The notes beneath the pieces were generated by a model. It saw nothing but the letters and a program-made list of their open reading frames with translations, had not been told where the DNA came from and did no database searches. The translations under genes and the position numbers were made by a program. This document shows positions 1 to 10,580 of a stretch of 64,000 nt of DNA, piece by piece. The DNA comes from Paenibacillus sp. JCM 18996. GTDB taxonomy: Bacteria; Bacillota; Bacilli; Paenibacillales; NBRC-103111. The DNA lies in the NCBI GenBank assembly GCA_001313085.1, contig BBFE01000002.1, positions 94,437-158,436 on the forward strand. The letters run 5' to 3'. Each line of letters begins with the position of its first letter. Positions within the stretch are counted from its first letter, which is position 1.

Positions 1-35
1 GCGGTTTCAAAAAAATATATAATCATAAATAAGCG

Positions 36-57
36 CAAACAATCACAATCGATCAAA
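36..57. promoter_or_regulatory. Possible FruR operator upstream of fruR
   Basis: On the minus strand this stretch reads as two close copies of a TGATYGWTTG-like half site (TGATCGATTG, then TGATTGTTTG). DeoR-family sugar regulators often bind such direct repeats in their own promoter. No -35/-10 pair could be assigned with confidence because the window starts just upstream. This is a weak pattern call. Confidence 0.25.
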
Positions 58-103
58 AAATCCGTTTATCCATCTGTCCTGATAGGGAGGTGAATCCTAC
101 ATC

Positions 104-892
104 GTGTTCGTTGAAGAACGAAAAAAGCAAAATCATCCAAATATTAGAAGAGGAAGAACGGGTTGATGTCATTGAGCTCGGTAAGCTGCTCGATGTCTCC
201 GAATCCACCATCCGCAGAGATCTCAAGGAGCTGGAAGACGCCAATTTACTCAAAAGAACTCATGGCGGAGCGGTCTCGATAAGAATCTCCAAACCAAGCG
301 TTACGATAGAACCAAGCTTTCTCGAGAAGGAGATCCAATATCCGAACGAAAAGAAAGCGATTGCAAAAAAAAGCCGTTGAGTTTATTAAAGACGGGGACA
401 CGATATTGCTGGATTCCGGTACGACTACATTTTATATACTCCAGGAATTAAAAAACATTCAATCATCTAACCGTCGTTACGAATGCAATCATTTCTCCCG
501 CTTATTTGGAGCTGCTTCACCCGGGCATCGAGCTTTTGTTCCTCGGAGGCACATATCGCCCACAGACCCAATCGCTGGTCGGCATGTTTACAGAGCAATG
601 CTTGAACATGATCCGTGTGGATAAGTGCTTTATTGCTACCAATGGCGCTGAACATTCTATTGGACTCACAACACCCAATATGACGGAAGCCGAGATCAAG
701 CGCAAAATGATATCCTGCGCGCAGCAAGTCATTCTGGTGACGGATTCATCCAAATTCGGCAAATCAAGCTTTGCGAAATTTGCTGACCTGGATGATATCG
801 ATGTTTGCATCACCGATTCGGGTATCGCGAAGAAGAGAAAAAAAAGTCTAAGCAGGAGTGGCATTACGGTCATTACCGCAGACTTCGAATAG
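104..892 (+). CDS. fruR: DeoR-family transcriptional regulator of fructose genes
   Basis: About 260 residues. The N-terminus is a typical DeoR helix-turn-helix (ESTIRRDLKELE, then RTHGGAV), followed by the DeoRC sugar-phosphate sensor domain with DSGTTT and a late TDSGI segment. A GTG at 104 is chosen because correcting the A6 run at 121-126 to five gives the canonical start MFVEERKSKII, with AGGGAGG at 84-90 upstream. Further breaks: A8 at 365-372 (seven expected) and A6 at 450-455 (five gives LTVVTNAII). It lies immediately upstream of fruK and probably represses the fru operon until fructose-1-phosphate appears. The fructose assignment comes from the neighbours; the family assignment is secure. 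Confidence 0.9.
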
Positions 893-903
893 GACTGATA
901 GAG

Positions 904-1845
904 ATGAAACCTACCGTATTAACCGTCACACTCAATCCTTCCCTGGATAAAACCATTGTTCTTGACCAGCTCCAGCCAGGTATGCTGAACAGAGCGAAGC
1001 AAGTTCGTTTGGATCCGGGAGGCAAGGGAATCAATGTGGCCCGTCTGCTTCACAATTTTGATGTACCGGTGCTGGTGTCCGGATTGTCCGGCGGAGCCGA
1101 GGGCGAGGAATTAATTGAAAGCTTGCGTCAAGCCGGGCTTACTCTACGTTTCACGCCGGTTTCGGGACGAACCCGAACAAATTTAAAAAATTGTTGACGC
1201 TTCAAAACAAGTCACTACAGAAATTAATGAGCAGGGCGCTGAAGTGAGCATCGCGGAGCTTGCAGCTTTCTTGAAAGTTTTCAACCAATGCCTGGGGAAT
1301 TCATCTCACTTGGTGCTGGGCGGCAGCCTTCCTCCCGGAATAACGGTTTCCGTTTATGCCGAGCTCATCCATATGGCCAACCGCAAAGGGATCGTTACCG
1401 TGCTTGATGCGGATGGCGAAGCTTTGGCAGCAGGAATGCGTGCAGTACCCTACGCTCTGAAGCCAAACATTCATGAGTTGGAGCAGTGGTGCGGACACCG
1501 TCTGTTAACGGACGAAGATGTTGTCTCCGCTGGACGAAAGATGATCAATCAGGGTGTCTCACTCCTTATCGTCTCCATGGGTGAGAGAGGCTCCATCGCT
1601 ATGAACGATAAGGAAGCGTTCCGCGTAACCCCATTCCCGATTATCCCAAAAAAAGCACGGTTGGAGCCGGTGACTCGATGGTGGCAACAATGATTTACTG
1701 TATGCTCCACAACAAGAGCCTTGCGGAAACAGCGGCCTGGACAACGACTGCCGGCACGTTAACCGCTTCCAAAGAAGGAACGCAAGTTTGTACGCTGGCC
1801 GAAGTCAACCAGCGCGTGGATGAGGTTAAGGTTAGCAAAATTTAA
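904..1845 (+). CDS. fruK: 1-phosphofructokinase (PfkB family)
   Basis: Phosphorylates fructose-1-phosphate to fructose-1,6-bisphosphate in the cytoplasm. It carries both PfkB signatures: GGKGINVAR near residue 38 and GAGDS near residue 255, the latter holding the catalytic Asp. Length about 313 residues is normal. ATG at 904 follows fruR by 11 bases, so the two genes are probably co-transcribed. Frame breaks at A6 1185-1190 (five gives NLKIVDASK) and A7 1648-1654 (five gives KSTVGAGDS). Tagatose-6-phosphate kinase is the alternative in this family, but the FruA, IIA and FruR neighbours favour fruK. Confidence 0.92.
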
Positions 1846-1862
1846 TTCAGGGAGGTAAGGAT

Positions 1863-3276
1863 ATGGAGAAAAAAAATTTTAGCGGTAACCGCTTGTCCGA
1901 CAGGTATTGCCCACACCTACATGTCGGCGGAGGCTCTGGAAAAATCCGCAGCCGAAAGAGGCATTTCATTAAAGGTTGAAAAACGCGGTGCTATGGGCAT
2001 TGAAGACGAACTGAGCGACCAGGAAATACGTGACGCTCATGCCATTATTATTGCGGCGGACACGGATGTGCAGGAGTCTCGTTTTGCCGGAAAACCGGTG
2101 GTCAAGGTAGCGGTGGCTGAAGCCATCAAGAACCCAAACCGCCTGCTGGATGAAGCACTCGCCAAGCAGCCGGGGCACACGCAGGATTTGTATGAACAAG
2201 TGCAAAAATCCAAGGAAGAGCGGAGCGCACAACGTTCCGGCGTTTATAAACACTTGATGACAGGCGTATCCAACATGCTGCCGCTTGTCGTTGCAGGCGG
2301 TTTGATCATCGCGCTGTCCTTCGTATTCGGAATCACCGCGTTCAAAGAACAGGGCACGCTGGCCGCGGCCTTGATGGATATAGGCGGCGGCGCCGCTTTT
2401 GCTTTAATGGTGCCGGTTTTGGCCGGATTTATCGCATTCTCCATTGCGGATCGTGTCGGTTTAGCGCCCGGGTTGGTGGGCGGTATGCTCGCTTCCAGCT
2501 TGGAGCAGGCTTCCTGGGCGGTATTATCGCAGGCTTCCTCGCCGGATATGTTGCGAATGCGCTGAAAAAATACATTAAATTGCCGAAAAACTTTGAAGGC
2601 CTCAAGCCGATCCTGATTATTCCGCTGCTTTCAACGCTGATCGTTGGTTTATTAATGGAATATGTTATCGGAGCCCCTATTAAAGCGATTATGGATGCTC
2701 TCGCGGCTTGGTTAACGGGCATGAGCTCAACGAACGCGGTACTTCTCGGCCTGATCCTGGGTGCTATGATGGCCTTCGACATGGGGGGTCCGGTCAACAA
2801 ATCCGCTTACACATTCGCTATCGGTCTTCTGGCGAGCAATGTATTCGGTCCGATGGCTGCTGTTATGGCAGCAGGGATGACTCCTCCTCTTGGACTGTTC
2901 CTGGCTACGCTGCTGGCTCCCAAAAAAAAGTTTACAAAAGAAGAAAAAAAGAAGCAGGTAAAGCAGCCTCCGTCCTCGGTATTTCTTTCATTACTGAAGG
3001 AGCAATTCCTTTTGCAGCGGCGGACCCGCTCCGTGTCATTCCGAGCATTATGGTCGGCTCTGCCGTCACCGGCGCACTATCTATGGCGTTTGGAGCTACT
3101 CTTCGTGCACCGCACGGCGGAATTTTCGTTCTCCCCATTCCTCATGCCGTGGAACAACTTGGACTTTATGCGTTATCGATTGTGATAGGAACGTTTGTAA
3201 CGGCAATCATGATTAGTGTCCTGAAAAAAAAGCAAAGCCTGAAACGCCGCATAATAAAATACAACACTGGGAGTGA
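1863..3276 (+). CDS. fruA: PTS fructose transporter subunit IIBC
   Basis: Imports fructose and phosphorylates it to fructose-1-phosphate. The N-terminal IIB domain (residues about 1-100) carries the phospho-Cys motif [11 protein letters not shown] linker leads to a IIC membrane domain with many hydrophobic helices and [11 protein letters not shown]. The C-terminal IIA found in many FruA proteins is absent and is encoded by the next gene. RBS GGGAGG lies at 1850-1855 and ATG at 1863. Breaks: A8 1869-1876, a missing G near 2503 (GMLASSLGAGF expected), A7 2944-2950, and A8 near 3224. Because of the last run the stop is uncertain: 3242 or 3276 depending on run length. Confidence 0.9.
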
Positions 3277-3281
3277 CTCCA

Positions 3282-3731
3282 ATGGTTATTAGTGACATTC
3301 TGACGAAGGAAACGATTGATCTTCATTTGAACGCAGACTCCAAAACTGCCGCTGTCGAGCAGATGGCTTCCCTCTTGTCCGAGCAAGGATATGTGTCGGA
3401 TGCCGGTCAGTTTATAAACGACGTATTAAAACGCGAGGAGAGCAGTTCGACCGGAATTGGCTTTGGTGTCGCGATTCCACACGGCAAATCAGCCGGAGTA
3501 GTAAAGCCTGCCCTCTCTTTTGCCAAATTCGCGCAGCCGATTGAATGGCAGTCGCTTGACGAGCAGCCGGTCACGATGGCTTTCCTGATCGGGGTGCCAC
3601 TTGAGCAGGCGGGACAGGAGCATCTGAAAATTTTAACGACATTAGCGCGAAAACTAATCCATGAATCTTTCCGCAATCAGCTGCTGCAGGCGACAACGCC
3701 GGAGGAGATCGTGCAAGCTTTACAATTTTAA
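3282..3731 (+). CDS. PTS fructose IIA component
   Basis: This 149-residue protein is one of the few intact reading frames in the window. It is a fructose/mannitol-type IIA domain with the phosphorylated His in VAIPHGKS near residue 66, and it relays phosphate from HPr to the IIB Cys of the preceding gene. ATG at 3282 follows GGGAG at 3269-3273; the start overlaps or abuts the end of the IIBC gene. In many bacteria this domain is fused to IIBC or to HPr, so separate genes are a minor rearrangement. Confidence 0.92.
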   Translation: MVISDILTKETIDLHLNADSKTAAVEQMASLLSEQGYVSDAGQFINDVLKREESSSTGIGFGVAIPHGKSAGVVKPALSFAKFAQPIEWQSLDEQPVTMAFLIGVPLEQAGQEHLKILTTLARKLIHESFRNQLLQATTPEEIVQALQF

Positions 3732-3761
3732 CACAGAGAAGCATAAAGGGAGTTGAGACAC

Positions 3762-4033
3762 ATGGTGACCCAAACGACAACGATACAGAACGAACAAGGC
3801 TTTCATTTAAGACCCGCTCAACTGTTCACCGAGCTTGCCAATAAATTCGAAAGCGACATTACCTTCACTGCGACTGGAGAGGATGACGAAATCAATCCAA
3901 AAAAGCATTTTGGGACTAATGTCATTAGGTCTTGAAAAAAGGCTCCTCCGTTACCATTTCTGCAGAAGGCCCGGACGAGGAGCAAGCTGTTGCGGCGCTG
4001 ATCCGGCTGATCGACAGCGGGTTCGGAGAATAG
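3762..4033 (+). CDS. HPr-like phosphocarrier protein of the fru operon
   Basis: About 90 residues. It carries the active-site His in GFHLRPAQ (residue about 15) and a Ser-46-type regulatory loop, NPKSILGLMSLG, which in Firmicutes is the HPr kinase target. The His motif is HLRPA rather than the HARPA of general ptsH, which suggests a dedicated fructose HPr. RBS AAAGGGAG lies at 3745-3752. Two breaks at A6 3899-3904 and A6 3935-3940; five A in each restores the whole protein. The enzyme I ATG follows the stop by two bases. A general ptsHI pair may exist elsewhere in the genome. Confidence 0.88.
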
Positions 4034-4035
4034 CT

Positions 4036-5779
4036 ATGAAGGAACTCATAATTCACGGTATCGCTGCCTCCGAAGGTGTACAGATCGGCACTGCCGTTCA
4101 CTACGGGCTTCAGCCTGTGGAGCGCAGCATCGATCTGTCTGCCGCAATCTCCGAGGAGCAGGTTGAGGAACAACTACTCAAGCTGCAGGCCGCTAAAGAA
4201 GAAGTAATGAAGCAGCTGCAGCATATTTTGGAGCGCAATGCAGTCCGATACGATGACAAGCAAAAAAGGAATTATCGCCGGGCATCAGGGCCTGCTTATG
4301 GATCCTGCTTTCACCGGGGATATGGAAAAGCTGATCCGCAAAAAAACTGATGCCGGCGGTGGCTGCCGCAAGTAAAGTGACGGATAAATTCGTTGTTTTA
4401 TTTCAAAACATGGACAAAGAGTATATGCGCGAACGTGCGCAAGACATTCAGGATATTGGGGGCAGGCTGCTGGATGCGCTGCAGGGAATTGAGCGGCAAG
4501 AGCTGAGCGGCGTGGAGGGCGGCACCGTTCTCATCGCGCATGATATCACACCTTCGGATGCAATGGACATTGATCCTGAATATGTGTTCGGATTTGTCAC
4601 CCGAATTGGCGGCAAAACGTCACATACGGCAATTTTGGCCAGATCGATGGGCATTCCCGCCATTGTAGGCGCAGGTGCCTCAGTGGAGCAAATTACGAAC
4701 GGTGCCCGGATCATTGTAGATGGAGGGTCCGGTATCTGCATCGTCAACCCGTCAGAACAAACGACTCAATCCTACCTTGAAAAAAAAGGGCCCGGTTGCT
4801 TGAAGAGAGGGGTAATCTTGAGGTGTTCCAGTATCGTCCGGCGCAAACCACGGATGGTAAACAATTCGAGCTCGCTGCCAACATCGGCACTGTTCAAGAG
4901 TCTGCATCAGCTGTAGACAGCGGTGCGGAAGGTGTAGGCTTGTTTCGCACGGAGTTCATGTATATGAACGCTGCCCGGATGCCATCCGAGGAAGAACAAT
5001 ACACGGTCTACAAGGAAATTGCCTCTATGTGGAACGGGAAGCCTGTCGTCATTCGCACCCTCGATATTGGAGGAGACAAAGAACTGCCTTATCTTGCACT
5101 GCAGAAGGAAACGAATCCTTTTCTTGGCTATCGCGCGATCCGCATAGGGTTGAACCAGCCGGAAGTGCTTCATACGCAGCTTCGCGCTATCGTCAGAGCG
5201 AGCGCCTTCGGAAAGCTGCGCATCATGTTTCCGATGATCTCCTCTATCGACGAATGGAGAAAGGCTCGTGCTGTAGTGTCTGACATCCATGAGGAGCTTG
5301 AGCGTGAGGGCATTGCATTTGACCATGATATCCAGGTCGGCATTATGGCGAGATCCCATCCGTCATCCAGATGGCCGATCTGTTCGCCAAAGAAGTCGAT
5401 TTCTTCAGCATCGGTACCAATGATCTCGTTCAATACACAGTGGCCGTAGACCGCATGAACGAAAAAAGTATCTTATCTATACGATTACTTTCATCCGGCG
5501 GTACTCCGTTCTATCCGTACCCTGATCGAAGCAGCCCATACTGCAGGAAAATGGGTCGGAATGTGCGGGGGCATGGCCGGCGACCCTTTCGCCGCTCCAG
5601 TGCTTGCAGGTTATGGACTGGATGAATGGAGCATGGAGACCGCTTCGCTAAACAAGGTGAAAGCCGCCCTTTCACAGCTGGACACAACCGCGTGTACGCG
5701 CTTGGTACAGGAGCTCAACTCCTGTGCGACCGCTCAGGAAGTGCGTGAGAAGATAGAGTTGTTTGTTGAGGTGAAGTAA
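4036..5779 (+). CDS. ptsI: PTS enzyme I (phosphoenolpyruvate-protein phosphotransferase)
   Basis: Autophosphorylates from PEP and passes phosphate to HPr. Domains run in order: HPr-binding helices, phospho-His domain with [13 protein letters not shown], then the PEP-binding barrel with [32 protein letters not shown] and GMCGGMAGD. The Cys of the last motif is the catalytic acid; the usual Glu after GMCG is Gly here. Length about 575 residues matches the family. Breaks: A6 4262-4267, A7 4340-4346, A8 4780-4787, one missing base near 5350 (GIM.EIPS) and A6 5462-5467. Having enzyme I in the fru operon makes the locus a complete phosphorelay. Confidence 0.92.
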
Positions 5780-5847
5780 AGGTAAGGTCTGGATCTCTTG
5801 CATTACTTCATCATGATAACGGGTGGAGATATAGGACCGTTTTCCGT

Positions 5848-6883
5848 TTATCCGGCTATTTCTTCTCGAACCCGCGGCGCTACCTCTGTTCCCAGCAACT
5901 CAATAGCTCTCAGCACGTCCTCATGGGGCATCGTCCCGACCGGTACGTGCAGCATAAAGCGTGTGATGCCGACGTTCTTACGAAGGTGAATGATTTTTCC
6001 GGCAACGGTCTCCGGGTCCCCTACGTACAGCGCTCCTTCGAAGCTTCGCGCGGCATCGTAGCTTGCACGGTCGTAATGCCCCCAACCGCGCTCCTTTCCG
6101 AGCTTATTCATACTTGCCTGCGTGGAAGGAAAAAAACTTGTCCGCTGCAGCCTGGTTATCGTCCGCAATGAATCCGTGCGAGTGCGACGCTACCGGCAAG
6201 CGCGACGGATCATGACCTGCGTGAACTGCCGCTCTCTTATAGAGATCCACGAGCTGGGCAAACTGAAGGGGTCTTCCTCCGATAATCGCCAGAACAAGCG
6301 GGAGTCCAAGCAGCCCTGCACGGACAATAGAATCGGTCGTCCCCCCGCTGCCAATCCACACCGGCAAAGGATCCTGAACCGGACGCGGATACACTCCCAG
6401 ATCATGTATTGCCGGCCGATGCCCGCCTCTCCAGGTTACTTTCTCGGACTCCCGTATTTTCAACAACAACTCCAACTTCTCGTTGAACAACTCGTCGTAA
6501 TCATTTAAATCATATCCAAACAGTGGAAAGGACTCGATAAAAGAGCCCCGGCCCGCCATAATTTCCGCACGTCCGTTCGAAATCCCGTCGAGCGTGGCAA
6601 AATCCTGAAACACGCGCACCGGATCTGCAGAAGACAGCACCGTGACCGCGCTTGTCAGACGTATCCGTTTCGTCTGTGACGCAGCCGCAGCCAGCACGAC
6701 TGCGGGTGAAGACGCCGCATAATCTTTACGGTGATGCTCGCCCACGCCAAATACATCCAACCCCACCTGATCTGCAAGTACAATTTCTTCCACGACCTCA
6801 CGCAATCGCTGTGCATGACTCATCACCTCGCCGGTTTGCACGTCCGGTGATGTCTCTACAAATGTGCTCACACCAATCTGCAC
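5848..6883 (-). CDS. LLM-class flavin-dependent oxidoreductase (bacterial luciferase-like)
   Basis: About 340 residues of the luciferase-like monooxygenase fold. Seen are [17 protein letters not shown] near residue 45, [20 protein letters not shown] and [14 protein letters not shown], the usual flavin/F420 barrel landmarks. GTG at 6883 follows a G-rich stretch in the leader. One break at A7 6130-6136; downstream the C-terminus reads to [20 protein letters not shown]. It converges with ptsI 68 bases away and shares no obvious pathway with neighbours. Two fragments of the same superfamily lie at 10.5 and 11.7 kb. Substrate cannot be told. Confidence 0.85.
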
Positions 6884-6973
6884 TGACAGCCCCCCCAGTT
6901 TCTGTAAAGATTGTTGGAAAGTTTTCTCGATAATTAGCTGGTTAATCTAACGTTGTGATCTAAATATTGTGTA

Positions 6974-8447
6974 TCAGGTACCGCAAAAGGTTCGGTAAGG
7001 ACGAGTTGTCTGTGCCGGCAGTGCAGCGTAATCGGCCTGTTCGGGGGAGTGGGCATAAGGACTTGAGACAACATCAAGCAGCCGCTCCATTACACTATAG
7101 TCTGCTTGTTCCACTGCGGCTTGCAGTGCTTCCTCAACCCGATGGTTCCGAGGGATGACCGCAGGATTGCTGTTACGCATCAGCTCACGCGACGAGGCCT
7201 TGGACTCCTCCTGCCTGCCTAGTCTCGCCTGCCACTGATCATACCACTGAGTGAATTCCGGGTTCCCAAACAGCACTGTATCCTTTGGCGTATCGTGAGT
7301 CAATGCACGGAAGGTATTCGTATAGTCCGCATGATATTTCTGCATCATACCAAGCAGATCTTCGATAAGGCTTCATCCTGTTTCTCTTCATGGAATATCC
7401 CCAGCTTAGCTCTCATTCCCGCCAGCCAATTAGAATGATACAACTCCATAAATTCTGAAATCGCATCCTGAGCCAGTTTGACAGCGTTCTCCTGATCTTC
7501 ATGCAACAGCGGCAATAGGGACTCAGCAAATCGCGCAAGATTCCACCCGGCGATAGCCGGCTGATTGCCATAGGCATAACGGCCTTCCCTGTCAATGGAA
7601 CTGAACACCGTTGCCGGGTCATAGGTATCCATGAAAGCACAAGGCCCATAATCAATAGTTTCTCCACTAATAGTCATGTTGTCGGTGTTCATTACTCCAT
7701 GGATAAAGCCAACCAGCTGCCATTGGGCAATAAGCTGAGCTTGACGCTTGATTACTTCCTTTAGCAGCGAAAGATACCGATTGTTATCACCTTCAATTTC
7801 AGGAAAATGGCGGTTTATAGCATAGTCAGCCAGGATCCGAAGTTCCTCAGCTGTGCCCCATTGTGCAGCGTATTGAAAGGTACCTACACGCAAATGACTG
7901 GCAGCAACACGGATCAGAATTGCACCAGGCAGTGCAGTTTCACGGATGACCGACTCACCGGTTTCCACCACTGCCAGACTGCGGGTGGTAGGGATACCAA
8001 GCGCATGCATCGCTTCACTGATGATGTACTCACGCAGCATAGGCCCAAGTGCCGCCAAACCATCTCCCCGCGGGAGTATGGTGTTCTGCCTGAACCCTTC
8101 AGCTGAACATCTACCCTCTCGCCTTGAGGAGTAATCTGCTCACCCAGCAGTACAGCCCGGCCGTCCCCTAACATGTTAAAATAACCGAATTGATGTCCCG
8201 CATACGCTTGAGCAAGAGGCGAAGCGCCTGCCGGAATCAGATTTCCAGCCAAAACCGCTACGTTATCTCCGCTTTTCAGCCCCTGAGCATCCAACCCCAG
8301 GGACGCAGCCAGCGTATCATTGAGTATGACCAATTTAGGCGAGCGCACAGGGTTGGGATTTACGCTGGAATAAAAGGTTTTCGGCAGACGGGCATAACTG
8401 TTGTCAAAGTTCCATCCTGTTTCAGTTATTGCTTTATTCTCTGTCAT
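6974..8447 (-). CDS. selO: Protein adenylyltransferase SelO (YdiU/UPF0061 family)
   Basis: SelO is a pseudokinase-fold enzyme that transfers AMP to protein hydroxyls. Visible motifs are [14 protein letters not shown] with the nucleotide-loop basic residues, and [20 protein letters not shown] with the catalytic Asp/Asn pair. Length about 490 residues is normal. ATG 8447 is preferred to the upstream 8483 because GGAGA lies seven bases before it and [12 protein letters not shown] is the family start. The two breaks are missing G/C bases, near 8076 (GGDG loop) and near 7371, so here the error type is deletion. It appears to be a single-gene unit between the oxidoreductase and the phosphatase. Confidence 0.92.
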
Positions 8448-8483
8448 TGTATCTCCTTTACCTCTTTTGTCTTGTTGTATCAT

Positions 8484-8957
8484 AGTTTCTTTTACACATC
8501 ACGCATGTATGGATATTATGCATATTTTTTAAATGACCTACTTTTCAACACAAGGGAGCGTTTTTACATGTCTGCATCTGCCAATTTATTATACCCTGTC
8601 TTGACAAAAAAAATGACGCCTCAGGTACGCAAGGTATCATGTCCACCACGACATCAGGGTGATATATACCTGAACTCCTCAACATAATCGGACAAAGCAT
8701 GCCTGTCCCCCAGAATGTGTTTTACACTGGATGGTAACTGAATATCCGTACGATAACTCACTTTTCAAACAAGTACTATTTCTATTCCTTCCAGAACAAT
8801 CCTTTTTTTTCGGGAAATTATAGACTCTAGTAAAATAAATATATTCTTAAAAAATTTAGCAATCTTCCCTTTACAATTTTCCATTACAATTAGTTAGTAT
8901 GTAAAAAAAAGAAATATTCTAAAAAAAATATGATGGGTAGGAAGGGTGAAAAAACTT
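8484..8957. other. A/T-rich divergent promoter region
   Basis: This region separates the divergent selO and Tat phosphatase genes. It is rich in A/T runs and has no convincing reading frame. A TTGACA hexamer lies near 8601 but is too far from the phosphatase gene to be assigned to it. No repeat or RNA fold was recognised. Confidence 0.4.
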
Positions 8958-10039
8958 ATGAAAAAAAAGATGGGCAATCACACGAAAAGTACAGCCATTT
9001 ACTTGAGAATGTGCTGAACGAAGAGATAGACCGCCGTACCTTTTTTGCAAAAGACAACCAAGTTAGCCGGAGTTACTTTCGGTTTAACACTATTCAACCC
9101 CCTAGGCAGTATACCTGTGTTGGCAGCGTCCAATGATTCGAACGATACATATGATTACAGTCAGCCTACTTTCCAGTTTGGACTTGTAGCGGACGCTCAA
9201 TATGCCGATATCGATACGCCAGCTGGTTCAACCCGTTATTACCGCGCTTCAATTGGCAAGCTGTCTGAAGCAGTCCATACCTTCAACGACAACAATGTCC
9301 ATTTCACCGTCCACCTGGGTGATTTCATTGACCGGGACGCCTCGAGTTTTTTTCTAAAATCAAGCCTGTCTTCGACCAACTCAAAGAATCCAAGTTCCAT
9401 ATACTGGGTAACCATGATTATGCGATGGACGCTAACCAGGTTGCCAACGTGCTGGGCATGCCAAATTTCTTTTACGATTTCAGCTACCAGGGTTGGCGGT
9501 TTGTGATGCTCGATACTAATGACCTCAGCTTGTATTCTAATCCCGAAGGTTCTGAGAAATATCAACATGCTAAGACTGTCTTTGACGTTCTAAGCTGGAG
9601 CGGCGCGGACAATGCCCAGACGTGGAACGGGGGTGTCGATTCGGATCAAATGACTTGGCTAAAAGACGTACTTGCCAAGTCTGTCCAAGCTGGAGAAAAG
9701 GTAGTAGTAATGGGACATCATCCGATTGCTCCACAGAACATGCACAACGCTTGGAATTATGAAGCTCTCGTCAAGGTTCTCGAGTCCTCCGGCAATGTGG
9801 TTGCCTATTTTAACGGTCATAATCATGCCGGCAACTATGCCGAGCAGAACGGTGTCTCCTATGTGAACTTCAAAGGCATGGTGGAGACTGCCGACACCAA
9901 TGCGTACTCCATCATACGGATTTATCCTGATAGGCTGGTAATAAAAGGCTATGGTCGTGAACCGTACCGCGTAATAAAGCTTGGTAAAAAAAAGAGTAGT
10001 ATAGAAGCCGTGAAAGAGTTCCAGGGCGCTGCGAAATAA
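8958..10039 (+). CDS. Tat-exported metallophosphoesterase, ADP-ribose/CDP-alcohol diphosphatase-like
   Basis: About 360 residues. The N-terminus has a twin-arginine signal: DRRTFLQKTTKLAG (Arg-Arg at 9032-9037) followed by a hydrophobic stretch and VLAA near the cleavage site. The mature part is a calcineurin-like phosphoesterase: ADAQYAD, HLGDFIDRD, LGNHD, MGHHP and NGHNHAGN bind two metals. Gln replaces the usual His in the first motif, and the layout (ADAQYAD, RYYR, LDTNDLS, AWNYEAL, KGMVET) matches the Mn-dependent ADPRM family, normally cytosolic. Breaks at A8 8961-8968, T6 9041-9046 and T7 9347-9353; six, five and a corrected run give one frame from ATG 8958. tatA follows 83 bases downstream, as with phoD-tatAd in Bacillus. 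Confidence 0.85.
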
Positions 10040-10122
10040 AAAAAATTGGAAGGTTACTTAAAGCGGAAACGATGGGCCTTAGTTTTAAGACTGCGGCAAC
10101 CAATTTAATTTTTTGATAGGAA

Positions 10123-10410
10123 ATGAGCGAGTTGCCATTCACTAATATAGGAATTCCAGGTCTTATCCTTATTCTTATTATTGCCTTGATTATTTTCGGT
10201 CCTGCCAAGCTGCCTGAGCTCGGCCGAGCGTTCGGCCGTACTCTGAGCGAGTTTAAAAGTGCGACAAGAGGGCTGATCAATGGGGAAGAGGACGACAAAT
10301 CCGATCATAAGAAACAAGAGATATCGACTCAACAAAAGGTTCCAACGATAGCCGAAGATTCGAATAGCAAGTCCCAAATGGTAACGAGTACCAACAAAAC
10401 CCAGCATTAA
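10123..10410 (+). CDS. tatA: Twin-arginine translocase subunit TatA
   Basis: A 95-residue intact frame. Short N-terminus, one membrane helix (residues about 10-25), then [14 protein letters not shown], the Phe-Gly hinge and amphipathic helix of TatA/TatE, and a charged tail. AGGA upstream of ATG 10123. It follows the Tat-signal phosphatase and no tatC is visible nearby, so it must work with a TatC encoded elsewhere. The pairing suggests a dedicated pore-forming subunit for that cargo. Confidence 0.93.
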   Translation: MSELPFTNIGIPGLILILIIALIIFGPAKLPELGRAFGRTLSEFKSATRGLINGEEDDKSDHKKQEISTQQKVPTIAEDSNSKSQMVTSTNKTQH

Positions 10411-10431
10411 TTTCACGCGGTAAAAAACTCT

Positions 10432-10466
10432 GCTTCTGGTGATAAGCTACTTTTGTCACCGGAAGC
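10432..10466. terminator. Hairpin after tatA
   Basis: GCTTCTGGTGA and TCACCGGAAGC form an 11-base-pair stem with one G-T pair and a loop of 13 bases. It lacks a strong T run, so it may be a weak terminator or an mRNA-end stabiliser between the converging tatA and aldo/keto reductase genes. Confidence 0.5.
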
Positions 10467-10499
10467 TATTCATCTTATGGGGAATCATCGTTATGAAGC

Positions 10500-10580
10500 A
10501 AAATGAACTTGGAGATTTCTTCCCGAATCATGCGATGCCTTGCTGCCAAGCAACTCGATAGCTCTCATCACGTCATGCCA
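10500..10580 (-). pseudogene. Fragment of a luciferase-like oxidoreductase C-terminus
   Basis: Read on the minus strand this gives DVMRAIELLGSKA and then degenerates. The segment is clearly related at DNA and protein level to [15 protein letters not shown] at the end of the oxidoreductase gene at 5.85-6.88 kb. Only the last 20-25 residues remain and there is no start or body. It sits just beyond the stop of the aldo/keto reductase gene. Confidence 0.6.

Noticed and set aside
365..372. Programmed frameshifting or slippage in individual genes
   Set aside because: The same pattern occurs in nearly all genes, with variable size (+1 to +3), and is joined by G/C deletions, so gene-specific programming is not a sensible reading.
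8190..8687. 165-codon + strand frame
   Set aside because: Mostly the antisense shadow of selO, running into its A/T-rich upstream region.
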